The notes under the pieces: model-generated
Databases searched by the model: none
Told to the model about the DNA's origin: nothing
The model's input: the letters and a program-made list of their open reading frames with translations, nothing else
Shown: positions 11,695 to 25,500 of the stretch, one piece after another
Layout of the letters: every line of letters begins with the position of its first letter
Position numbering within the stretch: the stretch's first letter is position 1
Source of the DNA: Liolophura sinensis
Lineage: Eukaryota > Mollusca > Polyplacophora > Chitonida > Chitonidae
NCBI RefSeq assembly: GCF_032854445.1
Contig: NC_088298.1
Location: 17,133,976 to 17,197,975, forward strand
Reading direction: 5' to 3'
Length of the DNA: 64,000 nt
Position numbers and translations under genes: made by a program

Positions 11695-12855
11695 TTATGG
11701 TAAGTTTCAAAATTCAAAAAGGTATTAGTACAACTGGCTACATATTGAAGCGTGTCTAAGTCGCTCCAAGAGGTGTCTCTGTAACGTTGCTTTCTCTGTA
11801 TAGTGTAAATGTAGTTCCGACTGTAAAGCAAAGAGGTAGTTCACAAGCAATGAAGAATGCTTGAATTATGTCTTTACAAAGTTTGAAATCAACTTGGTTA
11901 GGCATGAGATGATCCTCAATGCGCATGCGCAAAGCACCCATATAACCAGTACCCTGCATATTGTATAATATGGCTGACCCAAAACACCCTCCTTACTGCC
12001 AGTATGTCGCTCTCTACATTCACTTTACATCACTGCCACCACTAGCAAATTTTCAACAGAAGTCTTGAACAACTCCAAGGTCACTGGGGGTTGGGGTCAG
12101 GAGGTGATGTCAGAAACACACAAAAACTGTCTGGACCTTTGATTCTAATAATACTTTATGCACATGCACTCCGGTTATCTGAATCATGTGCAATATATTT
12201 CTAACCAACATCTGAAACGATATTATTGATGAATGCCTTAACAAACCTACGTGCATCTCACAGACTCAAACCCTTGTCTAGTGATGTTAACTTAACAATA
12301 CATCCCATATGTCAGCAATCTTAAAGAAAAATATGTATTGGGTAAAAATTAAACACTGTACTTAATTTTTTAAAAATTCCCTTCTACAAGTCAAAAAAAA
12401 AAAAAATGCACAGTACATATAATCCTTGTAACCATCTTACTTTGAATGACAAATTGACCAAATAAAAAAAGACAGCAATAACCTATCCCTCCCTCCACCA
12501 AAGCACCCCATCACCCCCCCCCCCCCCCCACCTCACTGAAGGACAACTTTTTGCAATGTAGATATGATGTATTTAAAGTTATGGGCACTTTAAAAACTCT
12601 CCATCCATTTTATGATTTAGGCAGCATTTCTATCTGTATTTTGTACAGTCTCTGTTTTATACTCATTCCATAAAGAATAAACACCTAAAAATGTACATAC
12701 AACACAGAACAAAAGCAGTGAAACATAAAGGAAAAGGTGTCATTACCATGAGCTGACTGAAACTGTATCTAGTGTACCTTCACAGTTTAACTGTCAATAA
12801 AACTAGCTCTGTATGAAGTTAACTGTTAATCTGCAATTCCTATCATCAGTAGGAA
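11695..12855. other. Intergenic or 3' UTR sequence with simple runs
   Basis: Contains a poly(A) run near 12398 and a poly(C) run near 12515. No coding signal was seen; it lies on the 3' side of the nucleotidase gene. Confidence 0.4.
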
Positions 12856-13116
12856 TTCATGGGATATGTTTGGCTGAGGGGGTTAGAACACAAGCATGGG
12901 ACAGTGACCCACCCACCAATGCGATCATTGGGTGTCTAGTGCAGCTTATGCTGGCTTTCTCTCAGGCCATACGTGGGAAGGCCTTCCAGCAACCTGCAGA
13001 TGGTTGTAGGTTTTTCCACAGACTCTGCCCGGTTTCCTCCCACCAAACACTGGCTGCCGTTAAAAAAAGTGAAATATTCTTGAGTACGGCGTAAAACACT
13101 AATCAAAGAAATAAAC
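12856..13116 (+). mobile_element. Family A SINE, diverged full-length copy
   Basis: Head tttggctgagggggttagaa, body with ggccttccagcaacctgcag, and end gtaaaacactaatcaaagaa. The tail is reduced. Confidence 0.8.
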
Positions 13117-13448
13117 TGATGTATATATATATAAGTATACATTTTACAGACCGACTTGCAATTGTATACAGCCTAACAAATATATTCAGAATTTAGATTT
13201 ATCCATCTGATATGATGACCAACAATATACTGTAAATATTGTCCATGATACAAAAAACCATGGCATGAAGATCGAGTCTTAGCCTTTGAATTAAAAGCAT
13301 CAAAATGCTTTTAATTCTGTTCAAGAAAATTTAAAAAAAAAAATATTCATGAAGGTAGTTTCCAATACAGTTTCCAGTGGCAGTGTTTATAACTACTTTT
13401 TCCTTTAGCAGTGTTTCGCTTATTTAACAACTATAGGCTAATCACTGA

Positions 13449-13562
13449 TCACACTCTCTTGTTTTGAATTTTTCTGTAAATTGCATTAGGGATATCCAAG
13501 GATTCATCCTGGACAATGACAATGTCAAACTTGGACTTGTACAGCTGAAGTGATTCCTCCAC
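13449..13562 (-). CDS. NT5C3B: NT5C3 last exon
   Basis: 37 codons plus [40 protein letters not shown]. The SYDIVLVQDESL-like segment is characteristic of the family C-terminus. Acceptor gtttttacag. Confidence 0.94.
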   Translation of the reverse strand: MEESLQLYKSKFDIVIVQDESLDIPNAIYRKIQNKRV

Positions 13563-16500
13563 CTGTAAAAACAGAAAATAAATAACACATCTGTACCACA
13601 TAAAAATACATACAGTATTACATTGACGAGTTAGTGAGTGAGTGAGTGCTTGGGGTTTAACGTCGTACTCAACAATTTTTCAATCATATGACGATGAAGG
13701 AATCCTTAGGGTGCATGTACGTGTAATGTGCCTCCTTGTCGCAGGACGGATTTCCACCGCTGTTTTATTTAGTGCTGCTTCACTGAGACGACTTACTGAA
13801 GGCAAGTAAGCCGCCCCGCCCGAGCCATTATACTGATATAGGTCAACCAGTCATTGCACTATCCCCTTCATACTGAACGCCAAGCGAGGAAGTTACAACT
13901 TCCTCTTTTAAAGTCTTAGGTGTGACTCAATCAAGGATTGATCCTGGATCTACCAGTCCCGAAGCGGACGCTCTACCAACTGTGCTATCCGGGCCGGTAT
14001 ATTACATTGATGAAGATTTTTCACGAGAAACTATGTGCCCCTAAAACCACTGAGAATCTCATTTGTGCAATGGCCCCTATACGATCACGTCTCCTGATAG
14101 ATCAATGAATTTTCAATCGGTCAATCAATGTATTCTACACATGGCAAGTGTGTCCAACATGTTACCAAGAATGGTTATAAGAATTCAGACAGCACAGTCG
14201 TATTTCTCAAAGCAGTTGTTTCCAATATTATCCGGACATGACAAACCGATATGCACGTACATCCAGGTCTTGAGGATGTGTCTGCAAATCTCCTACCTTG
14301 AAAATGAGGAAACCTACTTTGACCACAGCTATAACCACAGCGTTACAGATTTAGGACACCCATTTTGACAATAGGCTAGCTACTAGCTGCCTTATATCTT
14401 ATGACTTAGGAAACAGGTTTTGAGAAGGGGCTAGCCACAGCCTTATACCTTTTGATATAGGAAACCTATTTTGAAAAGATGCTAGCTACTAGCTCCCTTA
14501 TATCTTATGACTTAGGAAACCGGTTTTGAGAATAGACTAGCCACAACCTTATACCTTATGATTTAGGAAACCTACTTCGACAATACGCTAGCTACTATCT
14601 CCCTTATATATTATGACTTAGGAAACCTGTTTTGAGGAATAGGATAGCCACAGCCTTATACCTTATGATTTAGGAAACCTACTTTGACAATACGCTAGCT
14701 ACTAGCTCCCTTATATATTATGACTTAGGAAACCTGTTTTGAGGAATAGGCTAGCCACAGCCTTATACCATATGATTTAGGACAATTATTTTCACAATAC
14801 GCTAGCTACTAGCTGCCTTATATCTTATGACTTAGGAAACAGGTTTTGAGGAATATGGCTAGCCACAGCCTTATACCTTATGATTTAGGAAACCTACTTT
14901 GACAATACGCTAGCTACTAGCTCCCTTATATATTATGACTTAGGAAACTGGTTTTGAGAAGAGGAAAGCCACAGCCTTATACCTTATGATTTAGGAAACC
15001 TACTTTGACAATACGCTAACTACTAGCTCCCTTATATCTTATGACTTAGGAAACAGGTTTTGAGGAATAGGCTAGCCACAGCCTTATACCTTATGATTTA
15101 GGAAACCTACTTCGACAATACGCTAGCTACTATCTCCCTTATATATTATGACTTAGGAAACCTGTTTTGAGGAATAGGATAGCCACAGCCTTATACCATA
15201 TGATTTAGGAAACCTACTTTGACAATACGCTAGCTACTAGCTCCCTTATATATTATGACTTAGGAAACTGGTTTTGAGGAATAGGCTAGCCACAGCCTTA
15301 TACCATATGATTTAGGACAATTATTTTCACAATACGCTAGCTACTAGCTGCCTTATATCTTATGACTTAGGAAACAGGTTTTGAGGAATATGGCTAGCCA
15401 CAGCCTTATACCTTATGATTTAGGAAACCTACTTTGACAATACGCTAGCTACTAGCTCCCTTATATATTATGACTTAGGAAACTGGTTTTGAGAAGAGGA
15501 TAGCCACAGCCTTATACCTTATGATTTAGGAAACCTACTTTGACAATACGCTAACTACTAGCTCCCTTATATCTTATGACTTAGGAAACAGGTTTTGAGG
15601 AATAGGCTAGCCACAGCCTTATACCTTATGATTTAGGAAACCTACTTCGACAATACGCTAGCTACTATCTCCCTTATATATTATGACTTAGGAAACCTGT
15701 TTTGAGGAATAGGATAGCCACAGCCTTATACCTTATGATTTAGGAAACCTACTTTGACAATACGCTAGCTACTAGCTCCCTTATATATTATGACTTAGGA
15801 AACTGGTTTTGAGGAATAGGCTAGCCACAGCCTTATACCATATGATTTAGGACAATTATTTTCACAATACGCTAGCTACTAGCTGCCTTATATCTTATGA
15901 CTTAGGAAACAGGTTTTGAGGAATATGGCTAGCCACAGCCTTATACCTTATGATTTAGGAAACCTACTTTGACAATACGCTAGCTACTAGCTCCCTTATA
16001 TATTATGACTTAGGAAACTGGTTTTGAGAAGAGGATAGCCACAGCCTTATACCTTATGATTTAGGAAACCTACTTCGACAATACGCTAACTACTAGCTCC
16101 CTTATATCTTATGACTTAGGAAACAGGTTTTGAGAAGAGGTTAGCCACAGCCTTATACCTTATGATTTAAAAAAAAAAAAAAGTATTTTCAACTTATTTT
16201 TATAATCTAGAGGATGAATGGTGAGTACTTTCTTTTGATGACATGGACACTTAAATCTTTAGAAATGAGTGAGCAAGATTTATGTTTCTTTCCTAACATA
16301 ATACTTCTGAGTCAAAATTAGGAAAGACAGCATCTCGGTATTTGCCTTAATTGTTTGCATAGTCATGCAAAGTTCGTTTACCTTGTGATTTAGGAAGCCT
16401 ATTTTGAGAATGTGCTTGGCATCAGTGGCGCCCTCAGCCATTCGCAGGTCGCCAATCGAATCCCCCAAGAGTATGACATTCTCGCGGTGACGCAGACGAC

Positions 16501-19500
16501 TGAAGTAATCTGATTTGTGGATGGCTGACTCGTTCTTATTAAATGTGTGGATGAGGTCTCCTTTCCAGCCAATCAGTACGCCCTGGAAAATAATTAGGTT
16601 AAGCTTAGACTATATAGAATCATTTCAAATATCTATATTTAAGCCATCACAAATAAAAGGGAAAAAATTAATTTTAACTAGAAACAAGCAAACTCAAAGA
16701 ATGCAATACTGCATATATCGAGCTGTTGATGGACTTGATTGGACAATACATAAAAGGAACCTTCATTTCAAATTTTAGACAATATTTGGAGCTGTTACTG
16801 ACCAGAAACCAGTGAGAAGGACAAATTTGGAATTTATTGAGTGTGCAAAATTTACCCATGGATTGGGAGGGTTTTCTAACTTGATCTGAGTTTTCAGACA
16901 ATAAAATATTTTTTGGTAAAATCAGACTGTCACAATATTTAGTGCTTTTGATATTGCAAGGCAAACTGCTCAAGAATGTCAGATGTACAGAGTAGCAAGG
17001 CAGACCAAAATTAACCCTAACATTCCATAGAGGTGTGGTGTAATTAAGATATGGATAATTGGCCATGAAAATTCAAGATGAATTCTTGAAATATGAATTC
17101 ACAGGAAGATACGATTGATATCTATCTATTTATTTGTACTCAAGAATGCTCACTTGTATGAGATTAAGATTTTAATACTCAATATTCAAAGACACTTCAG
17201 TAGGGAGAAACTGCATACCACTGTGTTCATGTGTTTCACTTTACACAATGGCAGTGAGGTTAAAGAGTGGAACTAGAAACCATACACAACCTGGAGAAGT
17301 GAAACATCCTGTGCAAGGATGATTGACGTCTTACTCAGAACATTATGTTAACATTATTAATGTTCGATTTTATATTGTACTGAAAAAGACGTCATTTCTA
17401 CAGTGTTCGACAACCTAAGTTGGCTACCTCACAAAGCTTTGACTTACAGCCGCTGCATTAAACACAAGAGGCAGATTTGATCTCGTACCTGTTATGCCTG
17501 ATTGGCCATGAACATAGGTCCAGGGCATTCACAGTGAACCAGTTTCATATTAAACTGTCTAAGCCAGAGAGTGCCCGGCAGTACCGCAGATGGTTTAACT
17601 CACCTCTTCATCGAACTCCATGTAATTTGACACGATTTTCATATTGCTGTACAAATGGGCCTGCTGTCGGATAATTTCCTCGATCAGATCCCCAAGTCCT
17701 GCAGAAAATATCAACAGCGGCACTTCTTGTTTGTGGAGCTGTTCAAAAAACCAGTCACAGCCTTCCCTGAAAATACAGATGGAATAAACATGTCAAGCCC
17801 ATGTACATAATGTGCGTTATTTGTTCATAAGTGTCAAACCTCAACTAAAACATGAAATGAGTTTTGCAAATGCCAGTGTTTCAATTACTAGAAAAAAAAG
17901 GGAAGTTATTGATGTCCTGCACTGCTTTTTGCATTGACTACATATACTTTATTTAAATTGTAATTTCAGGGTTCGAACATGTTAATGGTTTCAAATTTCC
18001 AGGTATTTCTTTATACAAAATTTAATAAAACAAATTTATCCAAGAGAAAGTGTACAACATGTACAGTTCCATATTGTAGAAGGTCTTGGTTGAATCGGTT
18101 CTGTAGCCTGGCCCTCAATAGATTAGCCCACAGTACACTTGGCAAGCCAGCTGTTCTCAGTTTCAGGGGTTTTCTTGGCTCAATCTCAAAAACACCTTTT
18201 TTCAGGTGCAGGAAAAGTTACTTTCAATTTCCAGGCTTTTCAATGTTTTCAAAGCCCTGTACAAACTTGGTAAGTTTATTAAAGATCTAATACTACATCT
18301 TGTTTAGCATCCAAGTTTATTAAAGATCTAATGCTACATCTTGTTTAGCATCCCACATCTCATTCTGCTATAATACACCTTATTCTGCATTGGACATATC
18401 ATTCTGCTATAATACATCTTATTCTGCATTGGACATCTCATTCTGCTATAATACACCTTATTCTGCACAGGACATCTCATTCTGCTATAATACACCTTAT
18501 TCTGCATTGGACATATCATTCTGCTATAATACATCTTATTCTGCATTGGACATCTCATTCTGCTATAATACACCTTATTCTGCACAGGACATCTCATTCT
18601 GTTATAATACACCTTATTCTGCATTGGGCATCTCACTCTGCTATAACACACCTTATTCTGCACAGGACATCTCACTCTGCTATAATACACCTTATTCTGC
18701 ATTGGGCATCTCATTCTGCTATAATACACCTTATTCTGCATTGGACATCTCATTCTGCTATAATACACCTTATTCTGCATTGGACATCTCATTCTGCTAT
18801 AATACACCTTATTCTGCACAGGACATCTCATTCTGCTATAATACACCTTATTCTGCATTGGGCATCTCATTCTGCTATAATACACCTTATTCTGCATTGG
18901 ACATCTCATTCTGCTATAACACACCTTATTCTGCATTGGACATCTTATGCTGCTATAATACACCTTATTCTGCATTGGACATCTTATGCTGCTATAATAC
19001 ACCTTATTCTGAATTGGACATCTCATTCTGCTATAATACACCTTATTCTGCATTGGACATCTCATTCTGCTATAATACACCTTATTCTGCATTGGACATC
19101 TCATTCTGCTATAATACACCTTATTCTGCATTGGACATCTCATTCTGCTATAACACACCTTATTCTGCATTGGACATCTTATGCTGCTATAATACACCTT
19201 ATTCTGCATTGGACATCTCATTCTGCTATAATACACCTTATTCTGCATTGGGCATCTCATTCTGCTATAATACACCTTATTCTGCATTGGACATCTCATT
19301 CTGCTATAACACACCTTATTCTGCATTGGACATCTTATGCTGCTATAATACACCTTATTCTGCACTGGACATCTCATTCTGCTATAATACACCTTATTCT
19401 GCATTGGGCATCTCATTCTGCTATAATACACCTTATTCTGCATTGGACATATCATTCTGCTATAATACACCTTATTCTGCACAGGACATCTCATTCTGTT

Positions 19501-22500
19501 ATAATACACCTTATTCTGCATTGGACATCTCATTCTGCTATAATACACCTTATTCTGCATTGGACATCTCATTCTGCTATAATACACCTTATTCTGCACA
19601 GGACATCTCATTCTGCTATAATACACCTTATTCTGCATTGGGCATCTCATTCTGCTATAATACACCTTATTCTGCATTGGACATATCATTCTGCTATAAT
19701 ACACCTTATTCTGCACAGGACATCTCATTCTGCTATAATACACCTTATTCTGCACTGGACATCTCATTCTGCTATAATACACCTTATTCTGCATTGGGCA
19801 TCTCATTCTGCTATAATACACCTTATTCTGCATTGGACATATCATTCTGCTATAATACACCTTATTCTGCACAGGACATCTCATTCTGTTATAATACACC
19901 TTATTCTGCATTGGACATCTCATTCTGCTATAATACACCTTATTCTGCATTGGACATCTCATTCTGCTATAATACACCTTATTCTGCACAGGACATCTCA
20001 TTCTGCTATAATACACCTTATTCTGCATTGGACATCTCATTCTGCTATAATACACCTTATTCTGAATTGGACATCTCATTCTGCTATAATACACCTTATT
20101 CTGCATTGGACATCTCATTCTGCTATAATACACCTTATTCTGCACTGGACATCTTATGCTGCTATAATACACCTTATTCTGCACAGGACATCTCATTCTG
20201 TTATAATACACCTTATTCTGCATTGGACATATCATTCTGCTATAATACAGCTCATTCTGAATTGGACATCTCATTCTGCTATAATACAGCTCATTCTGAA
20301 TTGGACATCTCATTCTGCTATAACACACCTTATTCTGCATTGGGCATCTCATTCTGCTATAATACATCTTATTCTGCATTGGACATCTCATTCTGCTATA
20401 ATACAGCCCATTCTGAATTGGACATCTCATTCTGCAATAATACACCTTATTCTGCACTGGACATCTCATTCTGCTATAATACACCTTATTCTGCATTGGA
20501 CATCTCATTCTGCTAAAATACACCTTATTCTGCATTGGACATCTCATTCTGCTATAATACACCTTATTCTGCACAGGACATCTCATTCTGTTATAATACA
20601 CCTTATTCTGCATTGGACATCTCATTCTGCTATAATACACCTTATTCTGCATTGGACATCTCATTCTGCTATAACACACCTTATTCTGCACAGGACATCT
20701 CATTCTGTTATAATACACCTTATTCTGCATTGGACATATCATTCTGCTATAATACACCTTATTCTGCACTGGACATCTTATGCTGCTATAATACACCTTA
20801 TTCTGCATTGGACATCTCATTCTGCTATAATACACCTTATTCTGCACAGGACATCTCATTCTGCTATAATACACCTTATTCTGCATTGGACATCTCATGC
20901 TGCTATAATACACCTTATTCTGCATTGGGCATCTCATTCTGCTAAAACACACCTTATTCTGCATTGGACATCTCATTCTGCTATAATACACCTTATTCTG
21001 CATTGGACATCTCATTCTGCTATAATACACCTTATTCTGCATTGGGCATCTCATGCTGCTATAATACACCTTATTCTGCACAGGACATCTCATTCTGTTA
21101 TAATACACCTTATTCTGCATTGGACATATCATTCTGCTATAATACACCTTATTCTGCACTGGACATCTTATGCTGCTATAATACACCTTATTCTGCATTG
21201 GACATCTCATTCTGCTATAATACACCTTATTCTGCATTGGGCATCTCATTCTGCTAAAACACACCTTATTCTGCATTGGACATCTCATTCTGCTATAATA
21301 CAGCTTATTCTGCATTGGACATCTCATTCTGCTATAATACACCTTATTCTGCATTGGACATCTCATTTAGAATTCAGCATATTTCTTAGCACCTAGCATT
21401 TAGGACTAGGATATTATTTAGCACCTAACATTTTGTTTGAATAATATTAATATATTATTACTAGTATTATCCGCTTTTTTGCATTTATATTCTTGAGTAC
21501 AGCACAAAACACCAATCAAATAGATAAATAAATAAATACATATTTGGCAATGAACATCTGATTTTACACTATTTAGTATCTGAACCACAATTTTAGCATC
21601 TAACATCAGTATGTACAGGTGCAATTTAGCAAACACATCCAATTTCCATTTACAGTTATTTCTGTAAAAGCCTTTAATTGTAGCAGTAGCCTGACGAGCC
21701 TAATGGACGGAGGATCAAAATAGCTCTCCATTAAGCTGATGGGCAACATAAATCAACCAGAAAAGATATGTTTCATGCTCAAGGCATCCAGTGGCCATAG
21801 CCCTGCAAGTATTTGTACACATATCTATATAGCTGTAACCATGGTAAATGTAAAGATACATGTACATGTACAGTATATGCATGTACATGCACAGTATATA
21901 CGTCTATATGCACAGTATATACGTCTATATGCACAGTATATTCATGTATATTGTACATGCTTACCGCTGGATCAATATACATTCACATGAATTAGTGGCT
22001 ATAAAATTACATAAAAATACTGTAATTCTTCAACCTTTTCCAATGGCCGCAAGGTATTTATTCAAGCATATTCTGAAGGCATTATTCTGCGCAGACTGAT
22101 AAAATTATACTTTTGGTGAAGCCCTCAAATTGGTCAAGCCAAGCTATGTGTTGTCTCCAAAATCATATTAAAAATGTGCATAAATTGCACTGAAAGTTGC
22201 TCTTTCATATGCAAATGGTTGAGGAATTTGGGTAATCAGCATTTTTTCAGGTATGTAATCATGTACCAGTCCAACCCAAATACAGCTTCGTAATTTTACA
22301 TAAAAAAAACTACACAAACCATAAATAAAATATATCCACCAATTTAACTTAGATGTATACATTAAGTTAGTGTACAATCTGGATATGTATTTGATTTTTT
22401 AAAAATTTATTTATATGATTGATGTTTTATGCCGTACTCAAGAATATTTTCCTATACAACGGCAGCCAGCATTATGGTGGTAAGAAACCAGGCGGAACCC

Positions 22501-25500
22501 AGAGGAAACCCACACATGTATATTTTTTGACAAAGGTCATTTTGTCTGGTAAAAAATCAGAGGTCCATAAAAAGATGAGATATATTCTGCTGTGTAACTG
22601 ATTCTAGCATGAATTTCATTGCTGCCAACATCTGCATTTCACTTGCTATGCAGATAAGCAACATGTAAATGTATGCGGTCTAGTACCAGTCATGTTTTGA
22701 AGTTTTATTAATTTTATTTGACTGTCATTTTACGCTGACTCATGAGCATTTCACACATACTGAAATAAATGTACATGCACTTTCATTTCCTTTGTAGAAA
22801 TGCAAAATGCAATGATTAACTTGCCCCTTTTAGATTGGCCATGGTATGATCTGATTACTTGGAACTTTTGGCCACATGCAAGACTGTATCACTTTGCACA
22901 TGATTGTCGTCAGATTCACAAGACACGAGTGAAAGTGGTAAAACTGTCACCAAACTGTGGCTGTCAGATTACCTTTTGCACCCATGGAGCAAGGTCATTG
23001 GTTATGGAAGGTCACTGAAATGGCTGTAAGCACCCTCAATCAAAATCACTCAAATGGCTGTAAGTGCCATCATGTAAGATCACTGAAATGGCTGTAAGTG
23101 CCATCATGCAATATCACTCAAATGGCTGTAAGTGCCATCATGCAAGATCACTCAAATGGCTGTAAGCGCCCTCAATCAAGATCACTCAAATGGCTGCAAG
23201 TGCAATCATGTAAGTTCACTGAAATGGCTGTAAGTACCATGATGCAAGATCACTGAAATGGCTGTGAGTGCCATCATGCAAGATCACTGAAATGGCTGTA
23301 AGTACCATCATGCAAAATCACTGAAATGGCTGTAAGTGAAATTACACAAGATCACTAAAATGGCTGTGGATTTAATGACTGGCGACCTATGATTTTCCTC
23401 ACTTAGCTCACAGGCTTTCCCCATGCTCACTAAGGCACACTACATTGGCAATTACTGCTTGAGTATTTCATAACCAACCCAGTAGTAAAGAACAGAAAAC
23501 ACTTGAGAATGAATACCTCAATTTGGCTTTGGAATCTCGGACCATTTCTTCTAGCTTGTGTTTGGTAACATTGCTCTGTATCAACAACTCATGGCCCAAA
23601 GTCCACCTGAAAGTCAAAAACAGATAACATTCATACCCTTTGATGACACAGAATAAATTGTATAATACACCACTTGGACTATAAAGGTACTTATATTGCA
23701 TTTCTGTATGAAAGTAAGCACACAACATATGTGTAAATTTACCACTTGGACCATATCAGCTGTGCACCCAAACTAACTCAACTGCATTAAAGCTACATGT
23801 AACAAGTACACTTCACAAAAATAGGTTAAGTTTAGTTTTTATGACATATTCACAGACTAAAAAGGTTCCATGCAGAGTGCATGATTCTGAATTGCATTTC
23901 ATAAAACTTCTTCATGCTCAGAACTTTCATGGGGTGTCAGAAACTTTTTATCTACATAAGACCCTCAGAGTTTCAATGTTGTCTGGCTTTTCCTTATAGA
24001 AACAACATATATATTCTTCAGCATGGCATACATACGCATGTACATATAAATTAGTCCCCTACATCTTGGTCAAATAATTCAGAGAAAAGTCTAGGCTTCT
24101 AATTGGTCAATCTGCCTTGGATAAGTTACCACATCTGCTGAACGCAGGCTCCCATGTTGGATATTTTTTCTGTATACGTCTATGTATGGAGTCAGGGACG
24201 AACATGCCGGCCTATAGCAATGCTTGTCGACAATGTACGCGACTTTCCTTGCCTTAATTTTCAAAAGAATTCTAATGATTCAGCAGATAGTAACAACAAC
24301 ATGTGGAAAAACCAACTTCTTGTAACATTCTTTCGAGACAATGAAATTGCATATCCTTGTAAACTGAAACCTGAAGGACTACCTAGCAGTTCACATAAGG
24401 CTAGTATTTTTTCTCAACCAAATCAATGTTCCAAGACATGCCCTGTGCTCTTCTCATCACGTGATTCTTGCATGCGTGCGTGCGTGCTTGGGGTTTAACG
24501 TCGTACTAAACAATTTTTCAGTCAGATGATGACAAAGGAATCCTTAAGAGTGCATGTAATATGCCTCCTTGTTGCAGGATGAATTTTCACTGCTCTCTTA
24601 TCTAGTGCTGGTTCACCGAGATGCCTTACTGAAGGCAAGAAAGCCGCCCTGCCTGAGACATTATACTGATACGGGTGACCCAGTCGTTGCACTATCCCCC
24701 TCATGCTGATGAAGTGAGGAAGTTACAACTTCCCCTTTTAAAGTCTTAGGTGTGACTTGACCCAGGATTGATCCTGAATCTACTGCTCCCGAAGCAGACT
24801 CTCTGCCAACTGTGCTATCGGTGCTACTAGGTGATTCTTGATGCTGGTATCGACTGCACAGTGGCAAGGCGCCCGTGAAAAAAAAAGAAATAAATAAACA
24901 ACAGGTTGGGGTTGGCTGAAGTCTTGGTATTAATTCAAGAAGACTTGTCTGTAAGCTACTCAAGGTGATACACTCCTTATGCCAGCCTGTTGGGTGGGTA
25001 TCGGCCTGATATTTCGTCTCAAAGATTAATATTTCCTCGCGTTTCATGAAAATAATAATCTTCTCAATGAAACATCAGGCTGTACACCCATTCAACACAC
25101 TGATATAACTTATAGTACCTTTTTCTTTGAACTTACAAGTAAACATATACATTTACATGGATAGCTCTCATGCAGTTACAGTTGCAGGTATATGTGTTTT
25201 GTAACCATTAGTCATACATGTGGCACAACTCACAGTTTTGGGAATGTGGACCCAGAAACTTCAACATTAGCCTTTAATAAACTGAACTGTTATATTTTCT
25301 CACCATTCCACCATATATGGATATTTTTCTTCCACTGTCATATTTGGATCTGTTTCTATGGCAAAATACTTCTTTCTGTATTTTACAGCCTGGGAAATTA
25401 AATTCAATTCAAACAATTCATTAAAATTAATACAGTACTCACCATGATGGTAATGCCATTGACAATTTCATTCTTTCAGCAAAAAAATATAATTTTTCAA

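Noticed and set aside
13960-13998. Possible tRNA (ggtagagcgtccgcttcggg on the - strand)
   Set aside because: It belongs to a family B SINE bounded by an 11-bp target-site duplication.
18334-21366. A 1010-residue protein of 13-residue repeats on the - strand
   Set aside because: It is exactly the span of a 39-bp tandem array inside an NT5C3 intron. The opposite strand is equally open, and no non-repeat domain, promoter or splice context is present.
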